A stretch of DNA of 64,000 bases from Daphnia carinata. Lineage: Eukaryota; Arthropoda; Branchiopoda; Diplostraca; Daphniidae. Of the stretch, positions 37,888-53,586 are shown piece by piece (the first letter of the stretch is position 1; every line of letters begins with the position of its first letter). Under the pieces are notes generated by a model, which saw only the letters and a program-made list of their open reading frames with translations, was not told the origin of the DNA and ran no database searches. A program made the translations under genes and the position numbers. The DNA lies in NCBI RefSeq assembly GCF_022539665.2, contig NC_081334.1, positions 7,906,424 to 7,970,423 of the forward strand, given 5' to 3'.

Positions 37888-40072
37888 AATCACTACTAGA
37901 ATTATATATAGCTAGAAAAAAGAAAACATCTAGTTTTCATTGTTCATCAGAAATGTGATAGCATCAGAATATTGCTAACAAAAACTAATGCCAAACAGAA
38001 CTTTTCAATAACTTCGAGTACTTAGTGCGCAGGAAAATAGTCCATAATGATGATGTAGCAAACTGAGGGCAGATTCAAAAAGAACCCGCTCACGCTCCGG
38101 TCCGTTAAATAACACACATATCCGTCAATTTCTTTACATCCATGAATTTCACCAATTACTGATTATAAAAACCCACCCCATAATATCCGCAAAACAGTCA
38201 ACATTATTAACTGCCAAAATAGATTTCACCAAACTTAGATTCAACCAAGATCAGCTGATTGTTCTTCATCAACAACTATTCCTTGGTTGTCCTCTATAAC
38301 GCCATAGAATCCTGCTAGATTACAGTAAAATATTAACTATTAGTCGCAACAATGTCATTCATGGAACTTATTTTGTTATGTTGATATATTTCTTTTGCTA
38401 CATCATCATCATTTTCCTCTCGAAAAGGGATTGCATTGCTATTGACATACCTGCTTGAATCAACTGGAAAGTTAAGAAATAAAAATTATTTCACTAACTA
38501 GTGTACGTACATGCCACTAATAATACCAATCATGAAAGGGTTATTATAATAGAGTTGTTGGAAGGTGATTCCCAGTCACCATTTGAATTGCCTAGGAGAC
38601 ATGAATGATTGGTCAATCAGTTTAAAACTATAGCAACAGAGAAAACTTTGTTTATTTTAATGCGTCAGACTAATTCAATCTGGCCGGGAAATTTTTCTCA
38701 AGGTTCTCTAGTTCAAAATCACAAGTAAAAATAAATAACAACGTTTTAACGTCGTGCAGAGTTGTATAGCGACTACTACGAAGAGATTTCAGGCGAGTTT
38801 AACTCTTTCTCAGCCATTTGAATACCATTCTTTCAAGTAACACTTTGTCTTCCTCCCTTGTTTGTTTCGTTAAATGACGACAACATGAACTATTGTTTTA
38901 GTTGGTCGCCGTGATGTCTTTTCAGTAAACAACCACTTTTCTCTCACATCCATTCTGTTTATTTTCGGAAATATTTTTCCTTGCCTTTTGAAGCAATGGA
39001 ATTTTGGCTGAATTTCTTTGCAAAGTAGTGGTCTGCAGGGTCGATCAGAATATTTTCATTAATTACCAGATGTATTATCGATATTAAAGAATGATCTTTA
39101 ACCAAGAAGTTTTGCTAATGTGCAAAGGTTTTGTAACAATCATTATCTTTGTTGCAGTTGCCAAATTTGTGTAAAAAAATTGCATCAATAAAATGAAATG
39201 GCAAGTATCTTCCAATTGTTTGCATTATTCTTTGTAGAGACGTCTGCTATGTGCCTGTTGGATGCTGTCATAAAATGAAATGCTCTTGTCTGCTGTTAGT
39301 ATGTTGGCAAATGTCAAATTAAGTTGGTAAATGTACGCCAAACTAAGGGGTTTTCGCGGTTTTGCTTTGATTTTCAGAAAACCCTTCTGGTTGAACGTTT
39401 GGCTCTGCCACCACTGAATTGTGCTAAAGAAAAATTTTTTCAAGAGTGAATAAAATAGAAGAAAGCGGTAGTAATTTTTTTCTTTTATCCTAGTGTTCAT
39501 TTTTAATGCATTTACAGCTTTATTCCGTCATTGTAATCAGTCTTAACTTTTTGGTACGGAAAACATTAATTTTGTGGCTTATCGTTTTGTAAGAAACCCT
39601 ATCACCCACCGGAACTAAAACCTATATCTGGACCAATTTTCCAGAATCCATATAAATGCTTAAAATAATATGTTATGCCATTTGTTCTATTTTCTCATTT
39701 TGATATTTTAAGATTTAAGTATTATTTTGACTCTTCAATGCCGATGAACGAAATTTAATTTTATATTTCCGAGGAGACATTTGTTATGAGAAGCATATTT
39801 CGGGGAGAGGGGGGGGGGATTTTTATTATATTATTAGTTTTATTCATTTATATAATTCATTGTTTTAATCTATGTTCAATGGATGGACTTGACGCGATAC
39901 ACAACAAATTGATAATGCTGAGTGATATTTCAAAGCCAATAAAAAACGCTAATCTGCTGATTGATATGCATACATGACAGTTTGGTTCCATACAGATAAG
40001 ATATTACTTTGAGTTCAAAATGTTTATGCTACATAATTTTGTTTGTTTGGAGCTCGTGGTTTGAAGAAAAAA
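37888..40072. other. Intergenic region, no recognised gene
   Basis: Minus-strand blocks at about 38480-38250 (including IPFREENDDDVAKEIYQ) look weakly coding, and a basic minus frame lies at 39225-39500. Neither has a recognisable domain or a complete exon structure. The rest is AT-rich without evident features. Confidence 0.35.
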
Positions 40073-41353
40073 ATGTTCAAAGTTGTTGTTCGAGTAATTA
40101 TATTGCAATACGCGTTTGGTAAACCAAATTCATTCAGTTTTCTACAGAAGCTGTGGAAATAACTGTTGTGTTGTTATTTTTTCATCATTTTAGCTTTTCC
40201 GCCAACACGGAATGATTTAAAATTGAGTCGAAGCATTGCCAATCCACTAATTGTTGGTGGGGAAGAGGCAATACCAAACGAATTTCCGTTTATGGTATCT
40301 ATGCAATCACGAGCAATAGGCGGTTCTTACAGCCACCGTTGTGGTGGGGCAGTTATTAATGACCGATGGATCGTTAGTGCATCCCATTGCACAGAGAAGT
40401 AAAATAATCTAAATCAGTTCCTGATCTGTGAATGGGAACACTTAGTTAAAACAACAACTTTATTTAGTGCCTTAGTCAGCGCAACTAGAATAGTTGCCGG
40501 TGAGCATAGCTTCACAACAACCAGCGGCTACGAACAATTTTCCGATGTCGAGTTGTTCATTATGCACCCGGATTACGATACCGTTACGCTGGAAAATGAT
40601 ATCGTCTTAATCAAGGTAACCTAAGTTTTTCACCTTGCTGAAATATGTTCAGACAATAAAAAATGCAACATTTTATGTTAACAAGCTGCTATCTCCACTT
40701 GATTTTACTTCGGGCAAAATTGGTCCTATTTCTCTACCTGCTACGGGACAAGAGACCGCAGCTGGAACGAATGTCACAGTCACAGGATGGGGAAATCTCG
40801 AAGTAAGTAACTGGGCATAGTAACTGCAATCATTATTAGAAGTATTCGCCATTAGCCGAATGTGACTTTTTGGATTCTTGGTTTTTTGTAAGTTCAACAA
40901 CCCCGATCGACCAGACGTACTGAATAAAGTCAGCATCCCTACAGTGACAGACATGGAGTGCCGGCGTTCTTACGGTCCGGTTGATATGTTTGATTCTTTC
41001 ATATGTGCTGGCGTCCCAGAAGGTTGTGATATTTGATAATGAAACCTGGAAGTAGATTTATAACTAATTATGTTGCTTATTTTAAAGGTGGATTGGATTC
41101 GTGCAACGGAGATTCTGGCGGACCCCTTTTTACCAGTCAGCCTGAGCAGCTAATCGGAATCGTATCATGGGGGAAAGATTGCGGTAAAGATAATTCCAGA
41201 GCATTTCAGAGTGTAAAACGACATTTTTGAACTTTGGCCATGTTCTAATTGTTTCGTCGTTCATAATCTATAGCTTTGCCTGGTTACTATGGTGTCTACA
41301 CAGAAGTATCTTACTTCTCCGACTGGATCGCCACCACCGTTGCTAACAATTAA
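40073..41353 (+). CDS. Secreted trypsin-like serine protease (S1 family)
   Basis: Seven exons: 40073-40118, 40194-40398, 40468-40615, 40686-40802, 40893-41022, 41088-41183 and 41274-41353. They total 822 nt, giving 273 residues, with matching phases and GT-AG ends throughout. Residues 1-16 are a signal peptide and 17-34 a short propeptide. The mature chain begins [19 protein letters not shown]. The catalytic triad is His80 (VSASHC), Asp128 (ENDIVLIK) and Ser225 (CNGDSGGP). Asp219 sits six residues before the active serine, which predicts trypsin-like cleavage after Lys/Arg. Cysteines for three disulfides are present; the Cys136-Cys201 pair of some trypsins is not seen. The activation site follows Leu34 rather than Arg or Lys. 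Such proteases act in digestion or extracellular cascades; the short propeptide and lack of a clip domain favour a digestive or general role. Confidence 0.93.
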
Positions 41354-41409
41354 ACTTTTACAAGCATAACTGAACTTTTGTAGTCCTTTCACGCACTTTC
41401 ATTAAAGGG

Positions 41410-41415
41410 AATAAA
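41410..41415 (+). terminator. Poly(A) signal AATAAA of the serine protease gene
   Basis: Canonical AATAAA 57 bp after the stop codon of the protease gene. Confidence 0.6.
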
Positions 41416-41689
41416 CAGTTGTAGGGCATATTAGAATCCTTAAATCAGTGTTGCCTTATGATGCGTCATCGTTTTAAAAGTAATATATCGGTAACACATT
41501 GGAAGGATCCGCCTACCCAAAAATATTTTAAACCAAAGTTATTCATTCGATCGAATTCATTAAAATCGAACATGCTGCATTTACTGTCCTTACCGTCATA
41601 GGCTTCTTTTGACCCTAATTTCGTTGTTTTGATTTTTTCACTTTTTAATCTTAACGGTCAATTCACTTTTCCCTCGCCTTTCCTTTAAA

Positions 41690-41905
41690 GTTTTGTACAT
41701 ACTGACAGATAACCTCCACGCGATAGAGTCGGCCAGGGTCAAGCAGTAAGAGTCGGGGAAGTCAGAATCAGCATGACAGTCGGCTGGAAGTCTTCTCACA
41801 GTCTAATTCGGCTCTTCTCTCAGTCTCATGCCTTTTTCCCTTTTTGTCGTTGCCTTGGTATAAAGTTTAAATAAACTCCGATCCTAAACCCGAAATATGA
41901 ACACC
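41690..41905 (+). repeat. Possible LTR remnant
   Basis: About 215 bp starting TGTACATACTGACAG, with a TATA-like GTATAAAG at about 41859 and AATAAA at about 41871, ending near ATGAACA. This order is LTR-like. It is followed by an open frame (41911-42114) with no clear domain. No second LTR or certain primer-binding site is visible, so the call is weak. Confidence 0.25.
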
Positions 41906-42348
41906 CGCTATTGTTTGATCTGGTGGTAATGAACACTAACCCATCGACCGTACCCTTGGAAGTTCATCAAATCCTCCAGAAAAGAAACAAAACTGTCGTG
42001 GAAGGTAAAACAAATCAAGAAAAGAAAAAATATGCGATAAAAATGTTCCAAATAAAAAAAAGGTTTTTTCGACTGCAATCTTCGCAAACCAAGTTACACT
42101 TGGCATACTTGTAGGAATAAGAAAATTTTTACCAATGGGAAAACATGTCTTTATGGATAAAATTGTTACAAATGATATCAGTGGCGGACGATCAAGCGAC
42201 CGTATGGTACGAATAACGCTAGGGGACGACCAAAGCGCTTCAAATGATATACAAAAAAAAAGTGACGTATATTATATTTATATTATCGCCCCCGGAATCC
42301 AGATGGCACTATTAATGAGGCTATTGCCACGACAGCAATAGTTGAGCT

Positions 42349-42438
42349 ATGTGGCTGAATTGGTTAAATGGTGTTGAATTGTGTGATTTCCTATTGAAAC
42401 TTCAGTAGGAAATCGAATCTTTTGGAATGTTCTTTTTT
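42349..42438 (+). repeat. tRNA-like (pol III type) remnant, possibly SINE-derived
   Basis: TGGCTGAATTGG at about 42351 fits the A-box consensus. A degraded B-box (AAATCGAATCT) follows about 60 bp later, and a T7 run suitable as a pol III stop lies near 42432. The spacing resembles a tRNA with a long variable arm (Ser/Leu type). The acceptor and T stems do not pair well, so this is not a functional tRNA. Confidence 0.25.
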
Positions 42439-42883
42439 TGCTTTACATAATGTTTTCCATCTCCGTGTGCTTCCCTCCATCTTCGAACAGCTCCAAAAAC
42501 GGGAGGCCGTCCGAGGATGGATATTTTCTTCTTATCGCAAACACCGGAAAGATACTGGAATTGAGCCGGAAAGCATGGGTATAAAAGATATGCTACTTAC
42601 CGAGAAAGCTGAATTGTTGGCGACAGTATGATGATCAGTGAAGACGTGGAGGTTGAGGAATCCTTGCTCCACGGTACTCCATCCATCACTCTAACATCAC
42701 CCCGAACTAATCCATTACCTAATGAGGTACTTATATTGCATAATCACATTCGTTAAGAAATTAATGTATCTTTTTTACCGAGAAATAGGAATTATAATCA
42801 GGGGTTTGCTCATCCAGACGGGACAGGAGTAAACAGTTGATGCTTTTTCGCGATAAGGTAGAAACGCTACATCAACAGAGCCA

Positions 42884-43443
42884 TGAAAATCCTTAAAGAA
42901 CGAACACCCAGAGATCAGTGGATTATTCTGGTGCACCATAGGCGGTACACTGGAATTTTCCCAGACCATTGGATGGCAACGAATGCAAATCGTGCACGAT
43001 GGATCAGACCAATGGGTGTTGGAAATGTATTCTGCAAACAGACCACGTCATGTTGTACGACAGTATGACGGAAAGTAAATGGCGGTCTAGGCACATTTGG
43101 AGCTGCATGTCATCTTTTCAACACCTCACAAAGAGATGAACTATATTGTAAATCTTGCCAGCGGCAAAGAATTAGCTTTGACTGCGGCGTGTTTGTCATT
43201 GCCTTGTCTACCAGTTTGTTGAACAGGCAAGATTCTGCAACACTTCTGTACGACCACAATCTACTGCGTACTCACCTTGATGCCTGTATGAAGTCTGAGA
43301 AACTATCCGCATTTCCACTACATTTTGTAGGGCAATACGAAAATGCTATTACCTCCCGAATTCTGGAGGGCAATAGACTAAATTTTTCTTTTATCCTTTC
43401 CCTCCCGCAACAAAGTCAGTTTAAACGAAAGAAGATATCCTAG
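42884..43443 (+). pseudogene. Ulp1/C48-type cysteine protease fragment
   Basis: Three blocks on the + strand in shifting frames resemble C48 proteases: a start at about 42884 (MKILKERTPRDQWIILV), a middle at about 42983-43070 with an HDGSDQWVL-type block and VMLYDSMT, and an end at 43150-43443 with FDCGVFVIALSTSLL. DCGVF holds the catalytic cysteine of the family. The frame is broken at least twice between blocks. Such domains are common in eukaryotic DNA transposons. A cellular SUMO protease copy is possible but less likely given the surrounding relics. Confidence 0.5.
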
Positions 43444-44174
43444 TTGCCAACTACACGTATTTTTATTTAAATTGTAACAGCTGAAGTTTTATTGAGGTTA
43501 TAACCTCACTTCTTCCGTTATTGACTTTTCTGCTTGTGAAAAGCTTTATTCTAGGTTTTGGCACGTTTCTTACAGAAGCAGCTGAATTTGTACCGGGCTC
43601 GAGGGCGTCTGCATTTCTTCGACGGAACACACTACACTGAGCTTTGCGCTCTTAGATATCCATGTCACTAGGGGTTTCACTTAGTCCGCCTAGGTTTAGA
43701 TATTTGTTCTCCTGATTGAAAAAATGGCAAAACATCACTAAGATCTTTACCAAAATGGGGGCATTTGCTTGTTCCACTGTATTTCTATTATGGGAATGCT
43801 TGATAGTTAAATAATATATTTAGTAGGTTTTCTCTTTTTCCCTTCAATTAACGGCGTAACCAAAAATTAAAGGCAAAGAGGTCAAAGTAATATAATGTAT
43901 AACAAACTTTTTACGTTGAGTCTTGTAAAAAAGAATTGGGGGGCTTTTCTTCGTTACGTTACGTGTTCTTCAATCGACGATTTCCTTGTAAATCATCGCT
44001 ACTGAAAAAAACTATTAGCCACCATAGCACAAAAAGAATACCCCTTGCGATAAACAATAACTTTCACGAACGAACGAGAAAATTTATGCCTTGGAAAATT
44101 CAAGGAATGGTAATTTACACATATGAACATTCAAATAAAGGGGGAAAGTCTTATTGCGAAAGCAAAATGTTATC

Positions 44175-44433
44175 AAAAGGTTGGCGTTTGACAAAGAACA
44201 TGTTAATTGGACTAATGATCAGTGGTTTAGAGTTCTTTTTTCAGGCGAAAGCAAATTTTCAATATTTGGTAACAAAACGCTGTTTATTCGTCCGACGGTT
44301 TGAAGGTGACAGCTTTAAAAAATACTCCTTACAACCTACAGTACAACATGGCGAGTAATGTAATGGTATGGGGTGCGATATCAGTCAATGTGATGATTCC
44401 TCTGAAGAAAATCGAAGGTATTTTGGACACGAA
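44175..44433 (+). pseudogene. Tc1/mariner transposase fragment
   Basis: The + strand reads KRLAFDKEHVNWTNDQWFRV, then LFSGESKFSIFG, and after a stop and frame shift, NVMVWGAIS. These match the central catalytic region of Tc1-type DD34E transposases (family usually SDESKF and GGGNVMVWG). The first catalytic Asp is Gly here, so even this block would be dead. Stops at about 44328 and 44356 confirm decay. Flanking inverted repeats were not found. Confidence 0.7.
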
Positions 44434-45285
44434 GGTACAGTAACTTATTGTTATTCACGTCCGTCAATAAACCATTAATTAGTTTTTTATCAGGTTTATC
44501 ACCTAATATTTATTCGTCACGCCCCGCCTGGGGAAAGCCGCCATTTGGAACGGGGTGTATCTTTAACACTTCGTTTATCAGATTAACGAAACTACCCTAC
44601 AAATATTCAGCATTTTTTATTTTATTAAACAAAAAACTTATTGGTAGAATCTTAGTATAGGTTGTTAAATAACGGCATTGAAACATCCCATCTGCCATCT
44701 TAGCCTTTGGGACTTTTTAAAATGTAGTTTTTACATTTGATCGAAGTTGAGGATTTAAAAACCCGAGAGCAACTAGCGAAATTTGAAGATGTAAGAACCA
44801 CCCCATGACAACGATTCTCGTATCGCAAACGAAATGATGTCATAGTACACAATGAAACGAATTGTATTGACGGTTTTTAGTCGGCATTAAAAATCCTGCA
44901 AATTCACTGATCCAAATCACAAAGTAAAAAAAAGTCCTAATCAAAAGAAAAGTGTAAATCTCGGGAACTGGGGTCAGCAACATTTCTTATCGTGCCCAAA
45001 CGACGGCAACCACTAGTTCACACGTCGATAGGCAAATGCCCTATTGTCGTGTAGGCCTACCAGATATCCAAGTGTCGAGGAACCTGCAACCAAAAGTCGG
45101 AAACTCTGCAGGCCTTTTGGTAACTCGCCCAAAAGAGTACATGTCCTTAGTGAAGGGGCTAGAGTTTGAAGAGAGGACCAATTGTACGAAACTCGGGGGA
45201 GCGACATCTGCTAAAGGAGACAATCGTCGCCATAACAGCTGAAGTTGAAAAATCCTCAAATGAATTTCGACGCTAGGACAAGTCT
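44434..45285. other. Non-coding stretch between mobile-element remnants
   Basis: Short frames only on both strands (for example 44448-44660 and 45036-45242); no domains. Nothing else is recognised up to the target duplication of the MITE at 45278. Confidence 0.4.
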
Positions 45286-45666
45286 CAGACTTGCCGCCCC
45301 GATAAATTTTTTTATCGTGATCGGCGATCCAATTATTTACGATTGGTCGGATCGTCGATCGTATTTTACCGATCATTTTTCCGATCATTTTTAGAAGCCA
45401 TCTAATGTTAAAAAATTCACACTATAATGTACTTAGTATATCAAAAATAAGAGTGAGTACTAAACAGTATCTGTCAATTCTCGTTCGTCAGCAAAGCTAG
45501 TAAAATACTTACATGCGACAACTAATCGACCGCTAGATGGCGAAAAGATTAATCGCTAAAAATGATGGGATCGCGATCAATTTTTTTATTGCCCATCCGA
45601 TCTCGGATCAATCTCAAATAATCGGATCAGCGATCAATTTTTTTTATCGCGATCGCGGCAAGTCTG
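45286..45666. mobile_element. hAT-like MITE, CAGACTTGCCG family, intact copy
   Basis: 381 bp with exact inverted ends CAGACTTGCCG / CGGCAAGTCTG and a perfect 8-bp target duplication ACAAGTCT (45278-45285 and 45667-45674). About 100 bp inside each end are GATCG-type palindromes (GATCGGCGATCC and similar). The arrays are bounded by a GCCATCTA motif near 45398 and its inverse TAGATGGC near 45533. No open frame of note. The precise duplication suggests fairly recent insertion. Confidence 0.9.
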
Positions 45667-46378
45667 ACAAGTCTACATTGAATTCAACGGAAAAAATCGG
45701 AAAAAATAGGACTAGTGGTCAAATAACACCCTCATAAAGCCTAGCTGTATTAAAAAGTGAAATAAAATTCGACGGGAAGACTAGCTTAATTGAACACGTA
45801 ATGAATTTGACACAACATTTTACCTTTTCAAAATCCTTACGTATTTGTATTTTATTTATATTACACCAAATTTTTTCTGTCGCCAAAGTTGTAATGCACA
45901 CCAGAGAAGAGTTCAACCAAAATTTGCAAAGGTGCTTGTAGGCAATGTTTTTACCTTTTGTAAAAACTGTTCCCATTCTAGGTCATTGAACTGCGCTGCC
46001 TATATTCGATTTTTTTGTTAATGGAAATTATTTCAAAACAGTGTATAAGAAATGGATAGCTTGCATCAATGGTCTAACGATAACGGCGTCCTCTAACGAG
46101 TTAGACCATACTTAATTGTTCCATACTGACGCGGTGGCTACTACCGGATTTCAGAACTCCCATCTGAAATAACCATCGTTGCGGCAGTATAATGATTTAA
46201 TTCTTGTATCGGATTGGCTATTGATAGTTTAAAATATTAGCCCTTATGTCGGAATAATACACAAAAATTTTTAAAAGGCAAATTCTAGTGTAGAATTTAT
46301 TATGTGTTCAAATTTAGTTAGTCGTTATGTTGATTATTTTGTCCTTGGTCCTCCTTGTTCTTTTCTCTACCACTGTAT
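45667..46378. other. Intergenic stretch with one perfect short hairpin
   Basis: No gene recognised. A 10-bp perfect inverted repeat (ATGGTCTAAC at 46069-46078, GTTAGACCAT at 46100-46109) with a 21-nt loop is the only local structure noted. Confidence 0.4.
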
Positions 46379-46760
46379 CGATCAGCTGAGATCGGGCCGT
46401 CCAACCATTCCGCTCCGAAAACGGCTGTTCAGGTACGATCGAGACGTCTGATTGAACTGAAAGATCCTGGGGTTTCTTTTCATATATCGATTATACTGGT
46501 ATTCGGAATCGATTGCTTGTGACCGGGCTGAGCACTGTAATTATACAACCAGATTATAAATTGGATTGTGGTCCTTAACCCGACTTACTCGCCCCGAAAA
46601 TCCAAATGACCGGCTCGATCAGTAAAAAATCGACCCAATTAGTTTGGGGACGAGCTTAAACTGAACAAGGTGTTACATTTGTTCCTAAAGTATAGAAGTC
46701 TTTCCCAAGATCAGAAGAAATGTTTTTGGAAAAAATATCATGAATTCATCAAGAAATGAA
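46379..46760 (+). pseudogene. Second Tc1/mariner transposase relic (ends without middle)
   Basis: LRSGRPTIPLR at about 46385 matches the linker of Tc1 transposases after the paired-like DNA-binding domain. About 200 bp later, WPARS...GDELK at about 46600-46665 resembles the SPDLNPIE-WDELK region that carries the last catalytic acid. The intervening catalytic core is deleted or unrecognisable, and stops are present. It lies about 2.2 kb from the other Tc1 fragment and could be a separate insertion. Confidence 0.5.
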
Positions 46761-49700
46761 ACCCAAATCATGAACAACTATTTTCAATTATTCATTTAGC
46801 GTTTTGTAGGTGAAACAGAAAATGCCATCTAGGTCTGAGACAAAATGACCAAGCGACGATTCAAAAAAGGCAAAAAAAGAATCTTTTTCAATTGTTCGAT
46901 GTTCCACATGCCCCTACCTCTCCTGCATGCATCATGACATTATTTATTACTCTTTTACTTCATAATGTGCATCATCCATTCCTACAGCACCAATCGTGCC
47001 AAGAAATCGTGTTATTTTTCAGCTACCGACCCATCAGTTCGCCATTATAAATTAACTGAAAAGCGAATATCGATATGTAATAATTCAAATAAAATTAAGG
47101 AATTATGTAATGTTGTGATGGAGTATGAGAAAATGCTTGCCTCATTTAAATTTTTACCAAGGTCATGTTCTAGGACGATACGCAGCAGCAAAATATTTCT
47201 TTGTAAATCCACGGAACGTTCTGATATCACTTGTTTTTAAGGCCGAGGGCACTAGGGCATAAGGGCATTTTTTCGGTTATCAGTGGATAGCGCATCCTAT
47301 ATACAGCAATAGCTTAAGCGAATATGAACCCGCAAGGACACTGCGCACTTTCTGTTCGTATAGCCATGAATGAAACGTTTAAGAAATGGAAACAAATTTT
47401 TCTTTATTTCTTTGTTGTTATCGTTGTTTTCTTGTCTTGCCTTGTTTTGTTTTGTTTTGTTTCTCGGGATTTTCTGCTTAGGATTCCGTGCCTTCAGTCA
47501 TTAATTGTAACTTCACACAGCTACTTAATATACCTAACCTGATTTATTTTTATCCACATTTTCTCTATTATGATCCTTTTTGGAAAACTTCAAGAACCAA
47601 ATAGAATTTTTTGCGCGTAGATTGCAAAAAACTCATTTTCTTTCAATATCGCCTTAGCGCTCAAAGGTTAAGATTTCCTTGCCTTTTACGTTTCCTGTAA
47701 AATCAGGTTGTAACAAAAAGATTCCGGAAAAGGCCTTCCAGCAACAGAGCGACTAGCGATAACCAGTATCTGCAGTAGTCGACAATTATGCTAAACTGCT
47801 ACTACTTTTCTGTGTACACACATCACGCATCGCCACGACAAATTATCCCTTCTATATGTGTTAGTCCCCTGACAATACCACACAAAATAGTTTTTCTGGA
47901 TTGTACTATAGACAGCACGTTAACTATATTGAGTTCTACGTATGTGGTTCTACGCAAATGCTGAATCTGGTAACTGTCAGCGATAGGCCTACTTTCGTAC
48001 GCGCATATGTCATGAAATGCACCCATAACTACAAAAATCTGAAGCAACACTTGGAGACATGATTCAAGTATGCACTGTTAGGGACTTGTAGCCTAAATAT
48101 TTAACATTTTAGTTTTCTTGTTCATAACTAATAAGTCAATACTACAGTCGGCAATTTAGTCAGAGTAACTTCATTCCCAAAAGACAACAAACGCCGATGT
48201 AGATTGCGTAGTGATACATTTAATCTATATTATTATTATTTTTTTTTTTTTACTTGCAATTCTAATGGAGTACTTGTCTGTAAAATAAACTTTTTTCTTG
48301 ATTACTCCTACAACAATTGCCTCTCGGCTAGTCAAAGTCTAGCCTGGTTTAATGGAAACGCACATCAACCGCTTCTTATTGCGAGATCGAAAAAGTTTAA
48401 CGCTGTTTTTGATCTATGACCGACTCTGATCTCCAGTTTCCTGCTGTTGTTGGCTGCCCAGTTTTCTCTCTTCAGATATAAAGCCCCGTCTTGCACGTAA
48501 ACGACATTTTAAACTGGCACCGTTTTATTGGTATAATAGCTTATGCTAGTAAAAATGATTCTTTTCTTTAAAAACCCTGTGGTGGCTCTAGTGGCAAGTA
48601 TCGAGAACGGTTTTTTAGAATTTAAGTGTATGATTATTTTAAAAATGTTTTCGACGCTTAACGAATGCAAAAGTGTATTAATCTAAATGCCATATTTTTA
48701 TCGTTGCATCTTTTGTAAATCACCAGATTTCCTTGGCGATAGTCTACGATCTTTCGCTCCCTTTAATGTACGTCGGGAATTATGTAAATTCAAGTTTCAG
48801 CCATTAAGCGCATTTGATTAGTTTGGCAGAAAAATAGCAGTTGCCATTGTACTTAAATAAGTCACCATTCGAGTAAAGAAAAGATGAACGCCATCGATAC
48901 CCAATCGATTAATGAACTACATGTAAACAGGCCGCTTGTTAGCCCAAGAAAGCTCACGCTATCTCACGCTAAATTGTTATACGACAATAAGCATGGGATT
49001 TTTGGATTTTCAGCAGCTTTCAAATTTACGATACCATTTGTTCAGTTATTGAAATACTAGGGTATAAAGCAGAGTGAGGTTCGTTCCGCCTTGGCGCATT
49101 GAGGTAAAGCAACATTTCATTTTTAGTACACACTACGCATGAGTATAATGGATAACCAATGTCGGTAGTATTTTGCGTGGCGTGATCCTCTACCTGTTCC
49201 CCCACTACTTTGGTTCCGGCCGCGAAAATAATCCGCCGTCCATGGTATTCCGTCGACGTCGCCAGAAGATGACTCTGCGTGGAAAACAGTAATAACCTAA
49301 TATAACTAATTTAAAAAGCGATGTGGAAATAAATGTATGTCTGTGTTAAATCTACTGTAAATAGGCAACCTAAATTGGTCTTGTATTGACCATAGCTATT
49401 TGAATACGTCAATCACAACGGGGAAAAATCAGTTTCTTGATTCACTTATATGATAGCAAAATTTCAAAAATATTTATCAAGTTCGCTGAATCCAAAGTGC
49501 AAGATTAAACGTAGTCAGAAATAGATTCCATGGGTACAAGTGGTTTAATGATTTTCTCTGTCCATGACTATTAAAAACCAAGCTCGTCGTGTCAGTCAAA
49601 TCTTTCTCGCATTCGGTATTCGTTAGGTAAGGTTTTAAAAAAATATCGCAGGGCACAACTTATCCTGGTGAATCAAAAATGAGCGAATCGCGTTTAAAAA

Positions 49701-50405
49701 AAAAGAATACACCCATACTACTCAGATTACTGTTTTACAAAGATAACCGAAAGGATCGCTAGTTGTTTCTAGGAACGGGAATCTGTAAATACGCTGTATG
49801 CCATCTAACGACGAATAGCTAGATATGGTGCCTAAGAAAACACCGTATGTCGGGTTGGCCTTGTATGTCTGGATTGCAAGATGCAGTCTTTCAATTTTAC
49901 GGCATCAAATTCATTCATCTTATGTTGCGCGGGTCAGAAGGCTGTTGTTTCGGTGGTCTCATGTTGTAGTAAGTAAACATCGAAAAATTACATTTTTGAG
50001 AAATCTCCCTATTGACATTTGGGATGACAAGGTAATTCGGTTTAGAGAGACCAAAGTGTAATATCACGCAAATATGTTTAAGATACCTCAGCGTAATTAC
50101 ATGAATAGCATAACGTTGCAAATAGCGAATCATAAATTGTCATTACAGATTTAGTTAATAATAAATGCTTCATGTTTTCTAAGACTACATTCATGAATTG
50201 GTGCATTGCATGAAAAGTAAATTAAAAGTGTTAGATCCATACTAAAATTAAAGTAATTTACTTTAGGCAGTCACAAAGTTGTGATGCTGTGCAATTAAAT
50301 ATTAAGCATTAATTTACTAGACCACAATTGAGAAGTTGAAATAACGCCTTTCACATTTGTTATTTCGCTTGATAGTAACGAATGATTTTGCTCACCAGAT
50401 TTAAA
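46761..50405. other. Intergenic region upstream of the acyl-CoA synthetase gene
   Basis: No gene or named repeat is supported across 3.6 kb. Frames such as 46965-47240 (+) and 47823-48050 (-) are short and featureless. The last few hundred bases probably hold the promoter and 5' untranslated exon(s) of the ACSL gene. A possible acceptor TTGCTCACCAG lies just before its start codon at about 50399. Confidence 0.4.
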
Positions 50406-53294
<2,889 letters not shown>

Positions 53295-53580
53295 AAACTA
53301 CAACGATGTCATTCCCAATCTCATAATCTCGGAGTCGAATCTCTTGTAGTCAACAGTTCCAATTCTTGTCTAATTCGTGATTCTTATTTCGAATGGGAAT
53401 TATTAGATGACTAGTGACGATACTTCTGCAGTCCTGTTGAGCAAGTGGCATGTTTGTTGATATAAACATGTAATATCCTACAGTTTCATAACCTCTATAT
53501 GTTGGAGTGCCAGGCATATTTACTGTTCATCAAAAGTATAACAGGAGTACTAGTAATATTGTATGACAAGTTGTTGTAAG

Positions 53581-53586
53581 TTTATT
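53581..53586 (-). terminator. Poly(A) signal AATAAA for COMMD2
   Basis: TTTATT on the + strand is AATAAA on the minus strand, about 220 bp past the COMMD2 stop. No canonical signal for the converging ACSL gene was seen in the 508-bp gap. Confidence 0.4.
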
